From Halanaerobiaceae bacterium (GTDB lineage Bacteria > Bacillota > Halanaerobiia > Halanaerobiales > DTU029), in the NCBI GenBank assembly GCA_012521855.1, contig JAAYLO010000128.1, forward strand, positions 1-9,827: a DNA stretch of 9,827 bases, written 5' to 3'. Both the position numbers and the translations under genes were made by a program. The notes under the pieces are model-generated. The model made no database searches, was not told the DNA's origin, and worked only from the letters and a program-made list of their open reading frames with translations. Of the stretch, positions 1 through 6,666 are shown piece after piece; positions within the stretch are counted from its first letter, which is position 1; the number at the start of each line of letters is the position of its first letter.

Positions 1-222
1 AATTTCAGGGTGTATCTCATGTACCTGATATGGTAATAGTAATGTAAAAGTTCCTCTCTGCAGGCTGTGTTTTTTACCATTTATAATCTCTATACCGCTG
101 CCGCTGATTATGTAGGAGAACTCCAGGAAATTATGGCGGTGGGCCGGGAAGGGACTTTTTATTTCATTGATCCTGAAGATATATGTTTTATCCAGTTCAT
201 GCTCAAGGGGATATACAAGCAA
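1..222 (-). CDS. AraC-family transcriptional regulator, N-terminal sensor part (partial)
   Basis: This gene runs leftward and is cut by the window edge, leaving 74 codons. The reverse strand reads LLVYPLEHELDKTYIFRINE and then a cupin-like stretch with HRHNFLEFSYIISGSG, a following NGKKHSLQRGTF segment and PYQVHEIHP. This is the usual layout of the N-terminal sugar-sensing cupin of AraC/XylS regulators; the C-terminal helix-turn-helix domain would lie outside the window. The chosen start is a TTG at 222-220, preceded by AAAGGTGG (minus strand, 235-228) at a 5-base spacing. An in-frame GTG three codons earlier (231) is possible but sits inside that ribosome binding site. It is transcribed away from the mannan genes, as is typical for a local regulator of a sugar-use operon. 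The family call is good; the ligand (a manno- or cello-oligosaccharide) is inference from context. Confidence 0.8.
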   Translation of the reverse strand, partial: MLVYPLEHELDKTYIFRINEIKSPFPAHRHNFLEFSYIISGSGIEIINGKKHSLQRGTFTLLLPYQVHEIHPEI

Positions 223-271
223 GTAGACCACCTTTCTTTTTTGTGAAAATCCGCATCTAGATCGTAATATA

Positions 272-280
272 ATTGTATCA
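272..280 (-). promoter_or_regulatory. Candidate extended -10 promoter for the AraC-type gene
   Basis: The minus strand reads TGATACAAT, a TGn-extended -10 element, about 50 bases upstream of the TTG start. No good -35 hexamer was seen at 16-18 bases. It resembles the rightward candidate promoters in this window, which share the TGATA pattern. Low confidence. Confidence 0.3.
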
Positions 281-331
281 TAAAAAAAGAAAATAAGAAA
301 ATCCAAAAATTTATGATATAAAGCTAAAAAA

Positions 332-365
332 TTGATATGTAATTTGTCATTGTTTGTAATATAAT
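332..365 (+). promoter_or_regulatory. Candidate promoter for the mannan operon
   Basis: TTGATA at 332-337 lies 17 bases from TGTAAT at 355-360, and a perfect TATAAT overlaps it at 360-365 but at a poor 22-base spacing. Transcription from here would start about 30-40 bases before the beta-mannosidase ATG. A second candidate, the extended -10 TGATATAAA at 314-322, lies further upstream. The sequence alone does not decide between them. Confidence 0.4.
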
Positions 366-403
366 ATGGTTAAGTATTAAAGTATCAGGAAAGGTAAGAT
401 GAG

Positions 404-2890
404 ATGCAGAGAATTGCTTTAAACGGCGAATGGACATTAAACAGGACAGGGAAAAATGATAATTTTACCGCAAGCGTACCGGGCTGTGTACATTTAGATT
501 TACTGGCAGAAGGATTTATCGATGATCCCTTTTTCAGGGATAATGAGAAAGAACTGATGTGGATCGGAGAGACGGACTGGGATTACAGCCGTGAGTTTAT
601 TATAGAAAAGGAGATTCTGGACCATGATAAAATCCTTCTAAAGTGTCATGGTCTTGATACCCTGGCTGTAATTACTGTCAATGAAAGAGAGATCGGCAGG
701 ACTGATAATATGTACCGGAGCTTGGAGTTTGACCTGAAGCCGGTTCTCGTGGAAGGAAAGAATTACATAAAGGTTCATTTTGATGCCGTCATGCCCTATT
801 TGAGGGAAAAAGAAAAAGAACGTTATTTACCTGCCTGGAGTGTGGGTGATCACCGCTTAAACAGCGGCAGCTGGATCAGAAAGCAGCCCAGTAATTTCGG
901 CTGGGACTGGGGACCCATGATGGTTACCTGTGGTATCTGGCGTGACATTGAAATCATTGCCTTCAATAAAGGCAGGATCACTGACATCAATATCCTCCAG
1001 GATCATAGTAAGAAAGAAACTGTCATGCTGGATATCAGGACAGAGGTAGAGCTTACAGTTGATGATAATTTAGAGATAAAAGTACAGATAGAGTATGAGG
1101 GAAATACTGTTGCAGAAAGTGCAGGGAAAGTAATTGATGGGCGGTTTGATGTGAATCTGGAAATAAGGAATCCAGAACTCTGGTGGCCAAATGGTATGGG
1201 AGAACAGCCTCTCTATACAGTAAATGTATTCCTGTATGATGAAACAGGGTCTCTCCTTTCTAAAGAGAGTAAAAGGATAGGCCTCAGAAACCTGGAACTG
1301 GTTCTGGAAGATGATCAATGGGGGCAGTCCTTTAAATTTGCCGTAAATGGCATACCCTTTTTTGCAAAGGGGGCCAACTGGATACCTGCAGATACTTTTG
1401 TTGCCCGCCTGGATTACCAGGATTATTATTCACTGCTGGAAGATGCCGCTGCAGTGAATATGAACATGATCCGTGTCTGGGGCGGGGGGATTTATGAAGA
1501 TGATGATTTTTACGATATCTGTGATGAATTGGGCCTGTGTGTCTGGCAGGATTTTATGTTTGCCTGTAGTACTTACCCCAGTTTTGATGAAGAGTATATG
1601 GAAAATGTCAGGATTGAGGCAGAAGAAAATGTAAAACGGATCAGGCATCATGCCTGTCTGGCCCTCTGGTGCGGCAATAATGAACTGGAACAGGGTATTG
1701 CTGCAGACGAGTGGGATATTGAAAGGGTAAAAATGAGCTGGGATGATTACAGCAAACTTTTTGATGAACTCCTGCCCGGGCTTGTAAAAAAGTATTCCCC
1801 TCAGGTTCCTTACTGGCCTTCCAGTCCTCACAGCCCTGTGGGAGACAGGGAGGATTTCTATAATCCCCGTTGCGGAGATGCCCATATCTGGGATATCTGG
1901 CACGGGAAAAAACCCTTTGAGTGGTATCGTAATTGTGAACATCGTTTTAATAGTGAGTTTGGTTTTCAGTCCTTCCCTGAGCCGAAGACTGTTTTTAGTT
2001 TTACAATCCCGGAAGACAGGAATATCACAAGTTATGTTATGGAACATCATCAACGGAGCGGGATTGGTAATACAACGATCATTCAGTATATGCTGGACTG
2101 GTTCAGATTGCCTCATGGCTTTGAGAATCTTCTCTGGACAAGCCAGATCCTGCAGGGGCTTGGTATAAAATATGCTGTAGAACACTGGAGGCGGGGAATG
2201 CCCAGGGGAATGGGCACACTATACTGGCAGTTAAATGACTGCTGGCCTGTAAGCAGCTGGTCCTCTATTGATTATTACGGGCGCTGGAAGGCCCTCCACT
2301 ATATGGCCAGAAGATTTTATGCTCCTTTATTGGTCTCTGCCGTTGAGGATAATGAGAGATGGGCTGTAGAGATCCATGTCACCAGTGATAAACTGGAAAA
2401 GGTTGATGGAGAGTTCTTCTGGCTCCTGACTGATGTAAAAGGGAATATGATAAGCTCAGGCGAAAAGCCGGCAGAGATTCCGGCACAGACCAGCAGTCAT
2501 ATTATGACTCTGGAACTGGCTGAAGAGGTTGAAAAAACAGGTCCCCGGAATCTGATGCTCTGGCTTGAATTCAGAGTGGATGACAAGGTGGTTTCAGACA
2601 ATTTCGTCTCCTTCAGTAAACCAAAGCATATGGAGCTTATGGACCCCGGAATCAAGTATCTGATTGAAGAACTTGGTGATAATGTCTTTAAAATAGCCCT
2701 CAGTGTAGAAAGGCCCGCACTCTGGACCTGGCTGGAGCTTAAAAATATTGATGCCATATATAGTGATAATTTTTTCCATCTTTATCCGGGAAAGGAGCAC
2801 ACTCTCATTATAGTCCCTGAAGAAGAGCTCTCTGAAAAAGAGCTGGAGGAGATGCTCATTGTCCGTTCCCTTATTGACACCTATAACTAG
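404..2890 (+). CDS. Beta-mannosidase, glycoside hydrolase family 2
   Basis: An 828-residue protein that should remove non-reducing terminal beta-mannose from manno-oligosaccharides. The N-terminus (LNGEWTL, VPGCVHLDLL, ending near residue 180 after FGWDWGP) is the jelly-roll domain. It is followed by an Ig-like domain to about residue 300, a TIM barrel (AKGANWIPAD, RVWGGGIYEDDDFYD) to about 620, and C-terminal beta domains. The acid/base is Glu427 in WCGNNELEQ and the nucleophile is Glu518 in FNSEFGFQSFPE, both at the spacing expected for GH2 beta-mannosidases. Length is normal for the family. There is no signal peptide, so it acts in the cytoplasm. The ATG at 404 follows AGGAAAGG (387-394) by 9 bases. 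It is the first gene of the rightward unit. GH2 beta-galactosidase or glucuronidase is unlikely given the mannosidase-type motifs and the neighbours. Confidence 0.95.
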   Translation: MQRIALNGEWTLNRTGKNDNFTASVPGCVHLDLLAEGFIDDPFFRDNEKELMWIGETDWDYSREFIIEKEILDHDKILLKCHGLDTLAVITVNEREIGRTDNMYRSLEFDLKPVLVEGKNYIKVHFDAVMPYLREKEKERYLPAWSVGDHRLNSGSWIRKQPSNFGWDWGPMMVTCGIWRDIEIIAFNKGRITDINILQDHSKKETVMLDIRTEVELTVDDNLEIKVQIEYEGNTVAESAGKVIDGRFDVNLEIRNPELWWPNGMGEQPLYTVNVFLYDETGSLLSKESKRIGLRNLELVLEDDQWGQSFKFAVNGIPFFAKGANWIPADTFVARLDYQDYYSLLEDAAAVNMNMIRVWGGGIYEDDDFYDICDELGLCVWQDFMFACSTYPSFDEEYMENVRIEAEENVKRIRHHACLALWCGNNELEQGIAADEWDIERVKMSWDDYSKLFDELLPGLVKKYSPQVPYWPSSPHSPVGDREDFYNPRCGDAHIWDIWHGKKPFEWYRNCEHRFNSEFGFQSFPEPKTVFSFTIPEDRNITSYVMEHHQRSGIGNTTIIQYMLDWFRLPHGFENLLWTSQILQGLGIKYAVEHWRRGMPRGMGTLYWQLNDCWPVSSWSSIDYYGRWKALHYMARRFYAPLLVSAVEDNERWAVEIHVTSDKLEKVDGEFFWLLTDVKGNMISSGEKPAEIPAQTSSHIMTLELAEEVEKTGPRNLMLWLEFRVDDKVVSDNFVSFSKPKHMELMDPGIKYLIEELGDNVFKIALSVERPALWTWLELKNIDAIYSDNFFHLYPGKEHTLIIVPEEELSEKELEEMLIVRSLIDTYN

Positions 2891-2970
2891 ATGAAACAGA
2901 TAACCCCAGGCAGTTTCCCTGTCGGGAAGAGCAGGCAGGAAGGGTTTTTGAGGATATTGTCGAATTATTA

Positions 2971-2979
2971 TGATATATT
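2971..2979 (+). promoter_or_regulatory. Possible internal promoter before the reductase gene
   Basis: The 120-base gap between the beta-mannosidase stop and the reductase start ends in a T-rich tract. It contains TGATATATT, an extended -10 pattern. TTGTCG at 2957-2962 is too close (11 bases) to serve as a -35. This may only be AT-rich spacer; a weak secondary promoter is possible. Confidence 0.22.
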
Positions 2980-2997
2980 TTATTTATTTTATTTTGC

Positions 2998-3003
2998 AGG
3001 AGG
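2998..3003 (+). promoter_or_regulatory. Ribosome binding site fixing the GTG start of the reductase
   Basis: A perfect AGGAGG lies 7 bases before GTG 3011. It decides for this start over the upstream in-frame ATG at 2891, which would add 40 residues unlike the aldo/keto reductase family. Confidence 0.85.
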
Positions 3004-3010
3004 AGATATT

Positions 3011-3733
3011 GTGCAGTATACAGAGTTTGGGAAGACCGGGATTCAGGTCTCAAGACTGGGCTTTGGCGCTATGCGTCTTCCGATGCTTGAGATCAACGGC
3101 AGGAAGGATGTAGATTATGACAGGTCAACAGAGATAATACACGAGGCCTTCAGGCTGGGGGTTAATTATATTGACACTGCCCCGTATTATTGTGAGGAGA
3201 AAAGCGAAATAGCGGTTGGCAGGGCATTAAAAGGATGGAGGGATAAGGTATATCTTTCTACCAAAAATCCGAAAGAGATCAATACCGGTACAGAATGGAG
3301 AAAGATGCTGGAAAGCTCGTTGAAGAAGCTTGATACTGATTATATTGATTTTTACCACCTCTGGGGTCTCAACTGGGAAGCATATCAAAATAATATTGAT
3401 ATTCCGGATGGACCATTGACTGAGGCATACAGGGCAAAGGCCGAGGGCTTGATCAGGCATCTGTCCTTTTCCTTTCATGATAAACCGGAGAACTTGCTGA
3501 AGCTGATAGATACAGGTCATTTTGATTCAATCCTGGTTCAATATAATCTCCTTGACAGGAGAAATGAAGAAGGGATTGCCTATGCACGGGAAAAGGGCCT
3601 GGGTGTTGTAGTTATGGGCCCTGTTGGAGGCGGGAGACTGGGTGCCCCTTCAACAAAATTGAGTAAACTGATGCCTGGCTCAAAGAGTACTGTTGAGACA
3701 GCCCTCCGTTTTGTGTTTCTAATCCGGATATAA
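3011..3733 (+). CDS. Reductase 5' fragment: aldo/keto reductase barrel as literally encoded
   Basis: If the sequence is exact, translation from GTG 3011 gives 240 residues. It stops shortly after the T-run shift, with the aberrant tail FLIRI. It keeps the N-terminal barrel strands and all four catalytic residues. It lacks the last barrel part (SNPDINIALSGMENL) and the Fe-S region, so stable activity is doubtful. Confidence 0.5.
   Translation: MQYTEFGKTGIQVSRLGFGAMRLPMLEINGRKDVDYDRSTEIIHEAFRLGVNYIDTAPYYCEEKSEIAVGRALKGWRDKVYLSTKNPKEINTGTEWRKMLESSLKKLDTDYIDFYHLWGLNWEAYQNNIDIPDGPLTEAYRAKAEGLIRHLSFSFHDKPENLLKLIDTGHFDSILVQYNLLDRRNEEGIAYAREKGLGVVVMGPVGGGRLGAPSTKLSKLMPGSKSTVETALRFVFLIRI
3716..3718 (+). 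other. Frameshift site 1 in the reductase gene (one T apparently missing)
   Basis: GTG TTT CTA runs into a stop within four codons. Adding one T to the run gives VFSNPDINIALSG, the expected family sequence. The simplest reading is a single-base deletion in a homopolymer. Confidence 0.75.
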
Positions 3734-3886
3734 ATATTGCTTTATCAGGAATGGAAAATCTGGACATGGTCAGGGAGAATGCTGCTATTGCTTCAAATTC
3801 TGCTCCATTGAGTGAAAAGGAATTAGCTGATATTAAAACAATGCTGGAAGAGAATAAGAAAATGGCAGAATTATATTGTACCGGAT

Positions 3887-4126
3887 GTGAGTATTGTCTG
3901 CTGCCCCCAGGGTGTGAAGATACCCAGGGTTTTTGAATTGATGAATTATCATCAGGTTTACGGCCTGACTGAATATGCCAGGGAAGAATACAAAAAACTT
4001 CTCACCGGTACAAAGGGAGAATACGGTCCGGAAAAGTGTATAGAATGCGGGGGCTGTGAGACTAAATGCCCTCAAAAGATTGAAATAATCAGACAATTAA
4101 AAGAAAGCCAGAAGGCTCTAGCCTGA
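3887..4126 (+). CDS. Reductase 3' fragment: 4Fe-4S ferredoxin-like tail
   Basis: This is the open stretch after the second shift. The real homology begins at CPQGVKIPRVFEL (about 3902) and ends with CIECGGCETKCPQKIEIIRQL, a CxxCxxCxxxCP cluster motif. The nominal ATG at 3887 has no ribosome binding site and lies inside the previous frame, so this is very likely not made on its own. It belongs to the interrupted reductase gene. Confidence 0.3.
   Translation: MSIVCCPQGVKIPRVFELMNYHQVYGLTEYAREEYKKLLTGTKGEYGPEKCIECGGCETKCPQKIEIIRQLKESQKALA
3898..3904 (+). other. Frameshift site 2 in the reductase gene (two bases missing or one extra)
   Basis: CTGCTGCCCCCAGGG would read CLPCPQG if it were CTGCCCTGCCCCCAGGG, so loss of CC restores the usual CxxCxxCxxCP cluster. 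With site 1, three bases in total are missing, which is why the final part is back in the first frame. Confidence 0.7.
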
Positions 4127-4127
4127 T

Positions 4128-4153
4128 GGAGGACCTTTGCCGACAGGTCCTCC
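4128..4153 (+). other. Intergenic hairpin between reductase and epimerase genes
   Basis: GGAGGACCT (4128-4136) and AGGTCCTCC (4145-4153) form a perfect 9-base-pair stem with an 8-base loop, starting right after the reductase stop. No T run follows, so it is not a standard terminator. It could be an mRNA processing or stability element. CTCCT in its right arm (4150-4154) could alternatively pair with AGGAG (4178-4182) of the next ribosome binding site. Confidence 0.6.
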
Positions 4154-4191
4154 TGATATGGAGAATAGAAAAAAGAAAGGAGTTATTATCA

Positions 4192-5424
4192 ATGGACAAA
4201 ACAGAACTGCTGAAATTCAGGGAAGCTGTCGAAAAGGAAAGAGACCGGATCTTGTCATTCTGGCTGGATAATACCATTGATGAAGAGAATGGCGGTTTTG
4301 TTGGTGAGATGACAAATGAATTGAAAGCAATAGAAAAGGCTCCGAAAGGTCTTATTCTGAATACCCGTATTCTCTGGACTTATTCACTGGCTTACCGCAG
4401 ACTCTTTAGAAGTGAATATCTCAAAATGATAAACAGGGCTTATGATTATCTTATGGAATATTTTTTTGACAGGGAGTACGGCGGCATGTACTGGATGCTC
4501 GATTATCAGGGCAATCCCCTGGACAGTAAAAAACAGATCTACGGGCAGGCTTTTGCCATCTATGCTTTATCTGAGTTTTACCAGGCGACAGGTGAGGAAA
4601 AAGCCCTGAAAACTGCCGTTGACATCTTCCGCCTGATTGAAAAATACAGCTATGATCAGCAAAACAGGGGCTATCTTGAGGCCTGTAATCAGGACTGGTC
4701 CCTGAAAGAAGATATGAGATTAAGTACCAGGGATATGAATGAGAAAAAGTCCATGAATACACATCTACATATCCTTGAGGCCTATACAAATCTTTACCGG
4801 ATCTGGAATAATGATGAATTGGAGAGAAAACTGAAGGAATTGATTGAAGTAACTATCGAACACATCATTGATAATGATTCTTTTCATTTCATATTGTTTT
4901 TTGATGAGTACTGGAACCCTAAATCTGAACTGATATCATATGGCCATGATATTGAAGGGAGCTGGCTCCTGTATGAAGCCGCAGAGCTGCTGGGGGATCA
5001 GGAACTGTTGGAGAGGGTAAAGGATATCTCCATCAGGATGGCTGAAGCAGTCTATAATGAGGGTCTGGCTGAAGACGGGAGTATTTATTATGAAAGAGAA
5101 GGAGAAAGGCTGGATACAGCCCGCCACTGGTGGCCCCAGGCTGAAAACCTTGTCGGTTTTGTAAATGCATATCAATTGACAGGTGAAGATAAATATATGG
5201 TGGCAGCCATGGCTGGCTGGCAGTATATTGAAAGATATTTCATTGACAGGGAATATGGTGAATGGTTTGCTGTTTTGAATGAGAATGGAGAGCCCTATCC
5301 GGACAAATCGAAAGTGGAGTCCTGGAAATCACCCTATCACAATGGCAGGGCCTGTTTTGAACTGGTAAGCAGGTTGGAGGAAATACTGAAAGGGGAGGGA
5401 TTGCATGGGACTCAGCAGAGATGA
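4192..5424 (+). CDS. Cellobiose 2-epimerase (AGE superfamily)
   Basis: A 410-residue (alpha/alpha)6-barrel protein that should interconvert the reducing-end glucose and mannose of beta-1,4 disaccharides, turning mannobiose into mannosyl-glucose. Family motifs are Arg59 in LNTRILWTY, NTHLHILEAY (His191/His193), YGHDIEGSW (His252, Glu255, Trp258), HWWPQAE (312-318) and PYHNGRACFE (His383). His252 and His383 are 131 residues apart, matching the two key histidines I recall for the Ruminococcus albus enzyme. ATG 4192 follows AAAGGAG by 9 bases. An in-frame ATG at 4126 overlaps the preceding stop and the hairpin and has no ribosome site, so it is not used. No signal peptide is present. The end overlaps the phosphorylase gene by 20 bases, which suggests translational coupling. 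N-acylglucosamine 2-epimerase is less likely given the GHDIE motif and the neighbour. Confidence 0.92.
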   Translation: MDKTELLKFREAVEKERDRILSFWLDNTIDEENGGFVGEMTNELKAIEKAPKGLILNTRILWTYSLAYRRLFRSEYLKMINRAYDYLMEYFFDREYGGMYWMLDYQGNPLDSKKQIYGQAFAIYALSEFYQATGEEKALKTAVDIFRLIEKYSYDQQNRGYLEACNQDWSLKEDMRLSTRDMNEKKSMNTHLHILEAYTNLYRIWNNDELERKLKELIEVTIEHIIDNDSFHFILFFDEYWNPKSELISYGHDIEGSWLLYEAAELLGDQELLERVKDISIRMAEAVYNEGLAEDGSIYYEREGERLDTARHWWPQAENLVGFVNAYQLTGEDKYMVAAMAGWQYIERYFIDREYGEWFAVLNENGEPYPDKSKVESWKSPYHNGRACFELVSRLEEILKGEGLHGTQQR

Positions 5425-6604
5425 ATTCAAAAAGAGACTGGATGAGCTGGTCTTAAAACAGAAAGAACTGCTGGAAAGAAAAAATGAAGCAGTATTACCC
5501 GGTAATGGAATTTTTGAGAGATACAAATACCCGGTGTTGACCAGTCAGCATACACCTCTGGACTGGAGATATGATCTGAATTATGAGACAAATCCATTTT
5601 TGATGGAGAGGATGGGGATCAATTCAGTATTTAATCCGGGGGCCATTGAGATTGACGGGAAGTTCTATCTGGTGTGCCGTGTAGAAGGATATGACCGGAA
5701 ATCCTTTTTTGCTGTAGCAGAGAGTGATACAGGTATTGATGGTTTCAGGTTCTGGGAGAAACCTGTTCTCATGCCTGAGACATCAGAACCTGATGTTAAT
5801 GTCTATGATATGAGGCTGGTAAAACATGAGGATGGCTGGATTTACGGCCTGTTCTGTACTGAAAGGAAGGACCCGGATGCAGCTCCAGGTGATACTTCCA
5901 GTGCCGTAGCCCAGTGCGGTATAGCCAGGACGAAGGATTTGAAGGAATGGGAACGGCTGGCAGATCTCAGGACAGGTTCCCCCCAGCAGCGGAATGTAGT
6001 ACTGCATCCTGAATTTGTTGACGGAAAATATGCCTTTTATACAAGGCCGCAGGATGGTTTTATCAGTACTGGTTCCGGAGGAGGAATAGGCTGGGGTTTA
6101 TCAGAATCTATCGAAAATGCAGTAATTGAAAAAGAGACCATTGTCGATGAAAAGGTCTATCATACCATAAAAGAGGTCAAAAACGGACAGGGGCCTGCCC
6201 CGATAAAGACCGTTATGGGCTGGCTGCATATTGCCCATGGAGTCCGTAATACCGCTGCCGGTTTACGTTATGTACTCTATGCATTGATGACTGCTCTTGA
6301 TGAACCTGATAAGGTAATTTACAGACCGGGCGGATATCTGCTGGCACCGGAAGGTGAAGAACGGGTCGGGGATGTTTCCAATGTTGTTTTTTGCAATGGC
6401 GTAATTGCAAGGGATAATGGAGATGTTTATCTTTATTATGCCTCTTCAGATACCAGGATTCATGTAGCAACCAGTACTGTGGACCGCCTGCTTGATTATG
6501 TAATTAATACTCCTCCTGATCCATTTTATTCACATGATTGTGTCAGGCAGAGAATTGAATTGATTGAAAGGAACAGAGAAATAAAAAGAGAATTGGGATT
6601 ATAG
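5405..6604 (+). CDS. 4-O-beta-D-mannosyl-D-glucose phosphorylase, GH130
   Basis: A 399-residue five-bladed propeller enzyme that should convert mannosyl-glucose plus phosphate into alpha-mannose 1-phosphate and glucose. Seen motifs are NPFLMERMGINSVFNPGAIE, LVCRVEGYDRKSFFAVAESD, the catalytic Asp135 in NVYDMRL, QRNVVLHPEF, TGSGGGIGWGLS, and a C-terminal YLYYASSDTRIHVATS. The long helical N-terminus and total length fit the mannosyl-glucose phosphorylase subgroup (GH130_1) rather than the mannooligosaccharide phosphorylases. ATG 5405 follows AGGGGAGGG by 5 bases and lies inside the end of the epimerase gene. The two enzymes act one after the other in mannan phosphorolysis, and the order here mirrors that. 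Cytoplasmic, no signal peptide. Confidence 0.92.
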   Translation: MGLSRDEFKKRLDELVLKQKELLERKNEAVLPGNGIFERYKYPVLTSQHTPLDWRYDLNYETNPFLMERMGINSVFNPGAIEIDGKFYLVCRVEGYDRKSFFAVAESDTGIDGFRFWEKPVLMPETSEPDVNVYDMRLVKHEDGWIYGLFCTERKDPDAAPGDTSSAVAQCGIARTKDLKEWERLADLRTGSPQQRNVVLHPEFVDGKYAFYTRPQDGFISTGSGGGIGWGLSESIENAVIEKETIVDEKVYHTIKEVKNGQGPAPIKTVMGWLHIAHGVRNTAAGLRYVLYALMTALDEPDKVIYRPGGYLLAPEGEERVGDVSNVVFCNGVIARDNGDVYLYYASSDTRIHVATSTVDRLLDYVINTPPDPFYSHDCVRQRIELIERNREIKRELGL

Positions 6605-6666
6605 TATAAAGGGATGGTTAACAGGAAAAGTGTTAAAGGAAATATCCTGAGGAAAGGACTATTATT

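Larger units (their letters stand above)
223..403. promoter_or_regulatory. Divergent AT-rich intergenic control region
   Basis: This gap separates the leftward regulator gene from the rightward operon and must carry control signals for both. It is very A/T rich. It contains an exact 10-base direct repeat, GTAATATAAT, at 264-273 and 356-365. It also has two loosely similar A-tract/TTnnGATAT blocks around 305-319 and 327-338, spaced about two helical turns, which is how AraC-type half-sites are often arranged. An ATCTAGAT palindrome lies at 255-262. No gene was seen in it. Operator assignments are speculative because chance repeats are common in DNA of this composition. Confidence 0.5.
3011..4126 (+). 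pseudogene. Aldo/keto reductase with C-terminal 4Fe-4S domain, interrupted by two frameshifts
   Basis: This is one gene of about 372 codons if repaired, the normal size of the ferredoxin-fused aldo/keto reductases (COG1453 type), but it is read in three pieces. The first part (3011-3733) carries the barrel start VQYTEFGKTGIQVSRLGFGA and the catalytic tetrad Asp55, Tyr60 (or Tyr59), Lys85 (STK) and His116 (FYHLWGL). At the TTT run 3716-3718 one base appears missing; reading on in the next frame gives SNPDINIALSGMENLDM. Near 3898-3904 a second shift breaks the first cysteine group (YCTGCEYCL, then CPQGVKIPRVFEL). The last part ends with CIECGGCETKCPQ. Both shifts sit in or next to short homopolymers while the rest stays clearly coding, so sequencing error or a very recent lesion are both possible. 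The substrate is unknown. It probably is an NAD(P)H- or ferredoxin-linked carbonyl or keto-sugar reductase in the cytoplasm. Confidence 0.85.

Noticed and set aside
1430..2185. 251-codon open frame on the minus strand inside the beta-mannosidase gene
   Set aside because: It lies wholly opposite a clearly conserved GH2 catalytic region, has no recognisable domain and looks like a shadow of the codon pattern on the plus strand.
2891..3010. 40-residue N-terminal extension of the reductase from ATG 2891
   Set aside because: It abuts the preceding stop, lacks a ribosome site and does not resemble the family; AGGAGG before GTG 3011 fixes the start.
3716..3904. Programmed ribosomal frameshifting in the reductase gene
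   Set aside because: Two separate shifts with no slippery heptamer or following stem-loop are better explained by indels in homopolymers, real or from sequencing.
4126..4191. 22-residue N-terminal extension of the epimerase from ATG 4126
   Set aside because: The codons run through a perfect hairpin, no ribosome site precedes them, and ATG 4192 has AAAGGAG at a good spacing.
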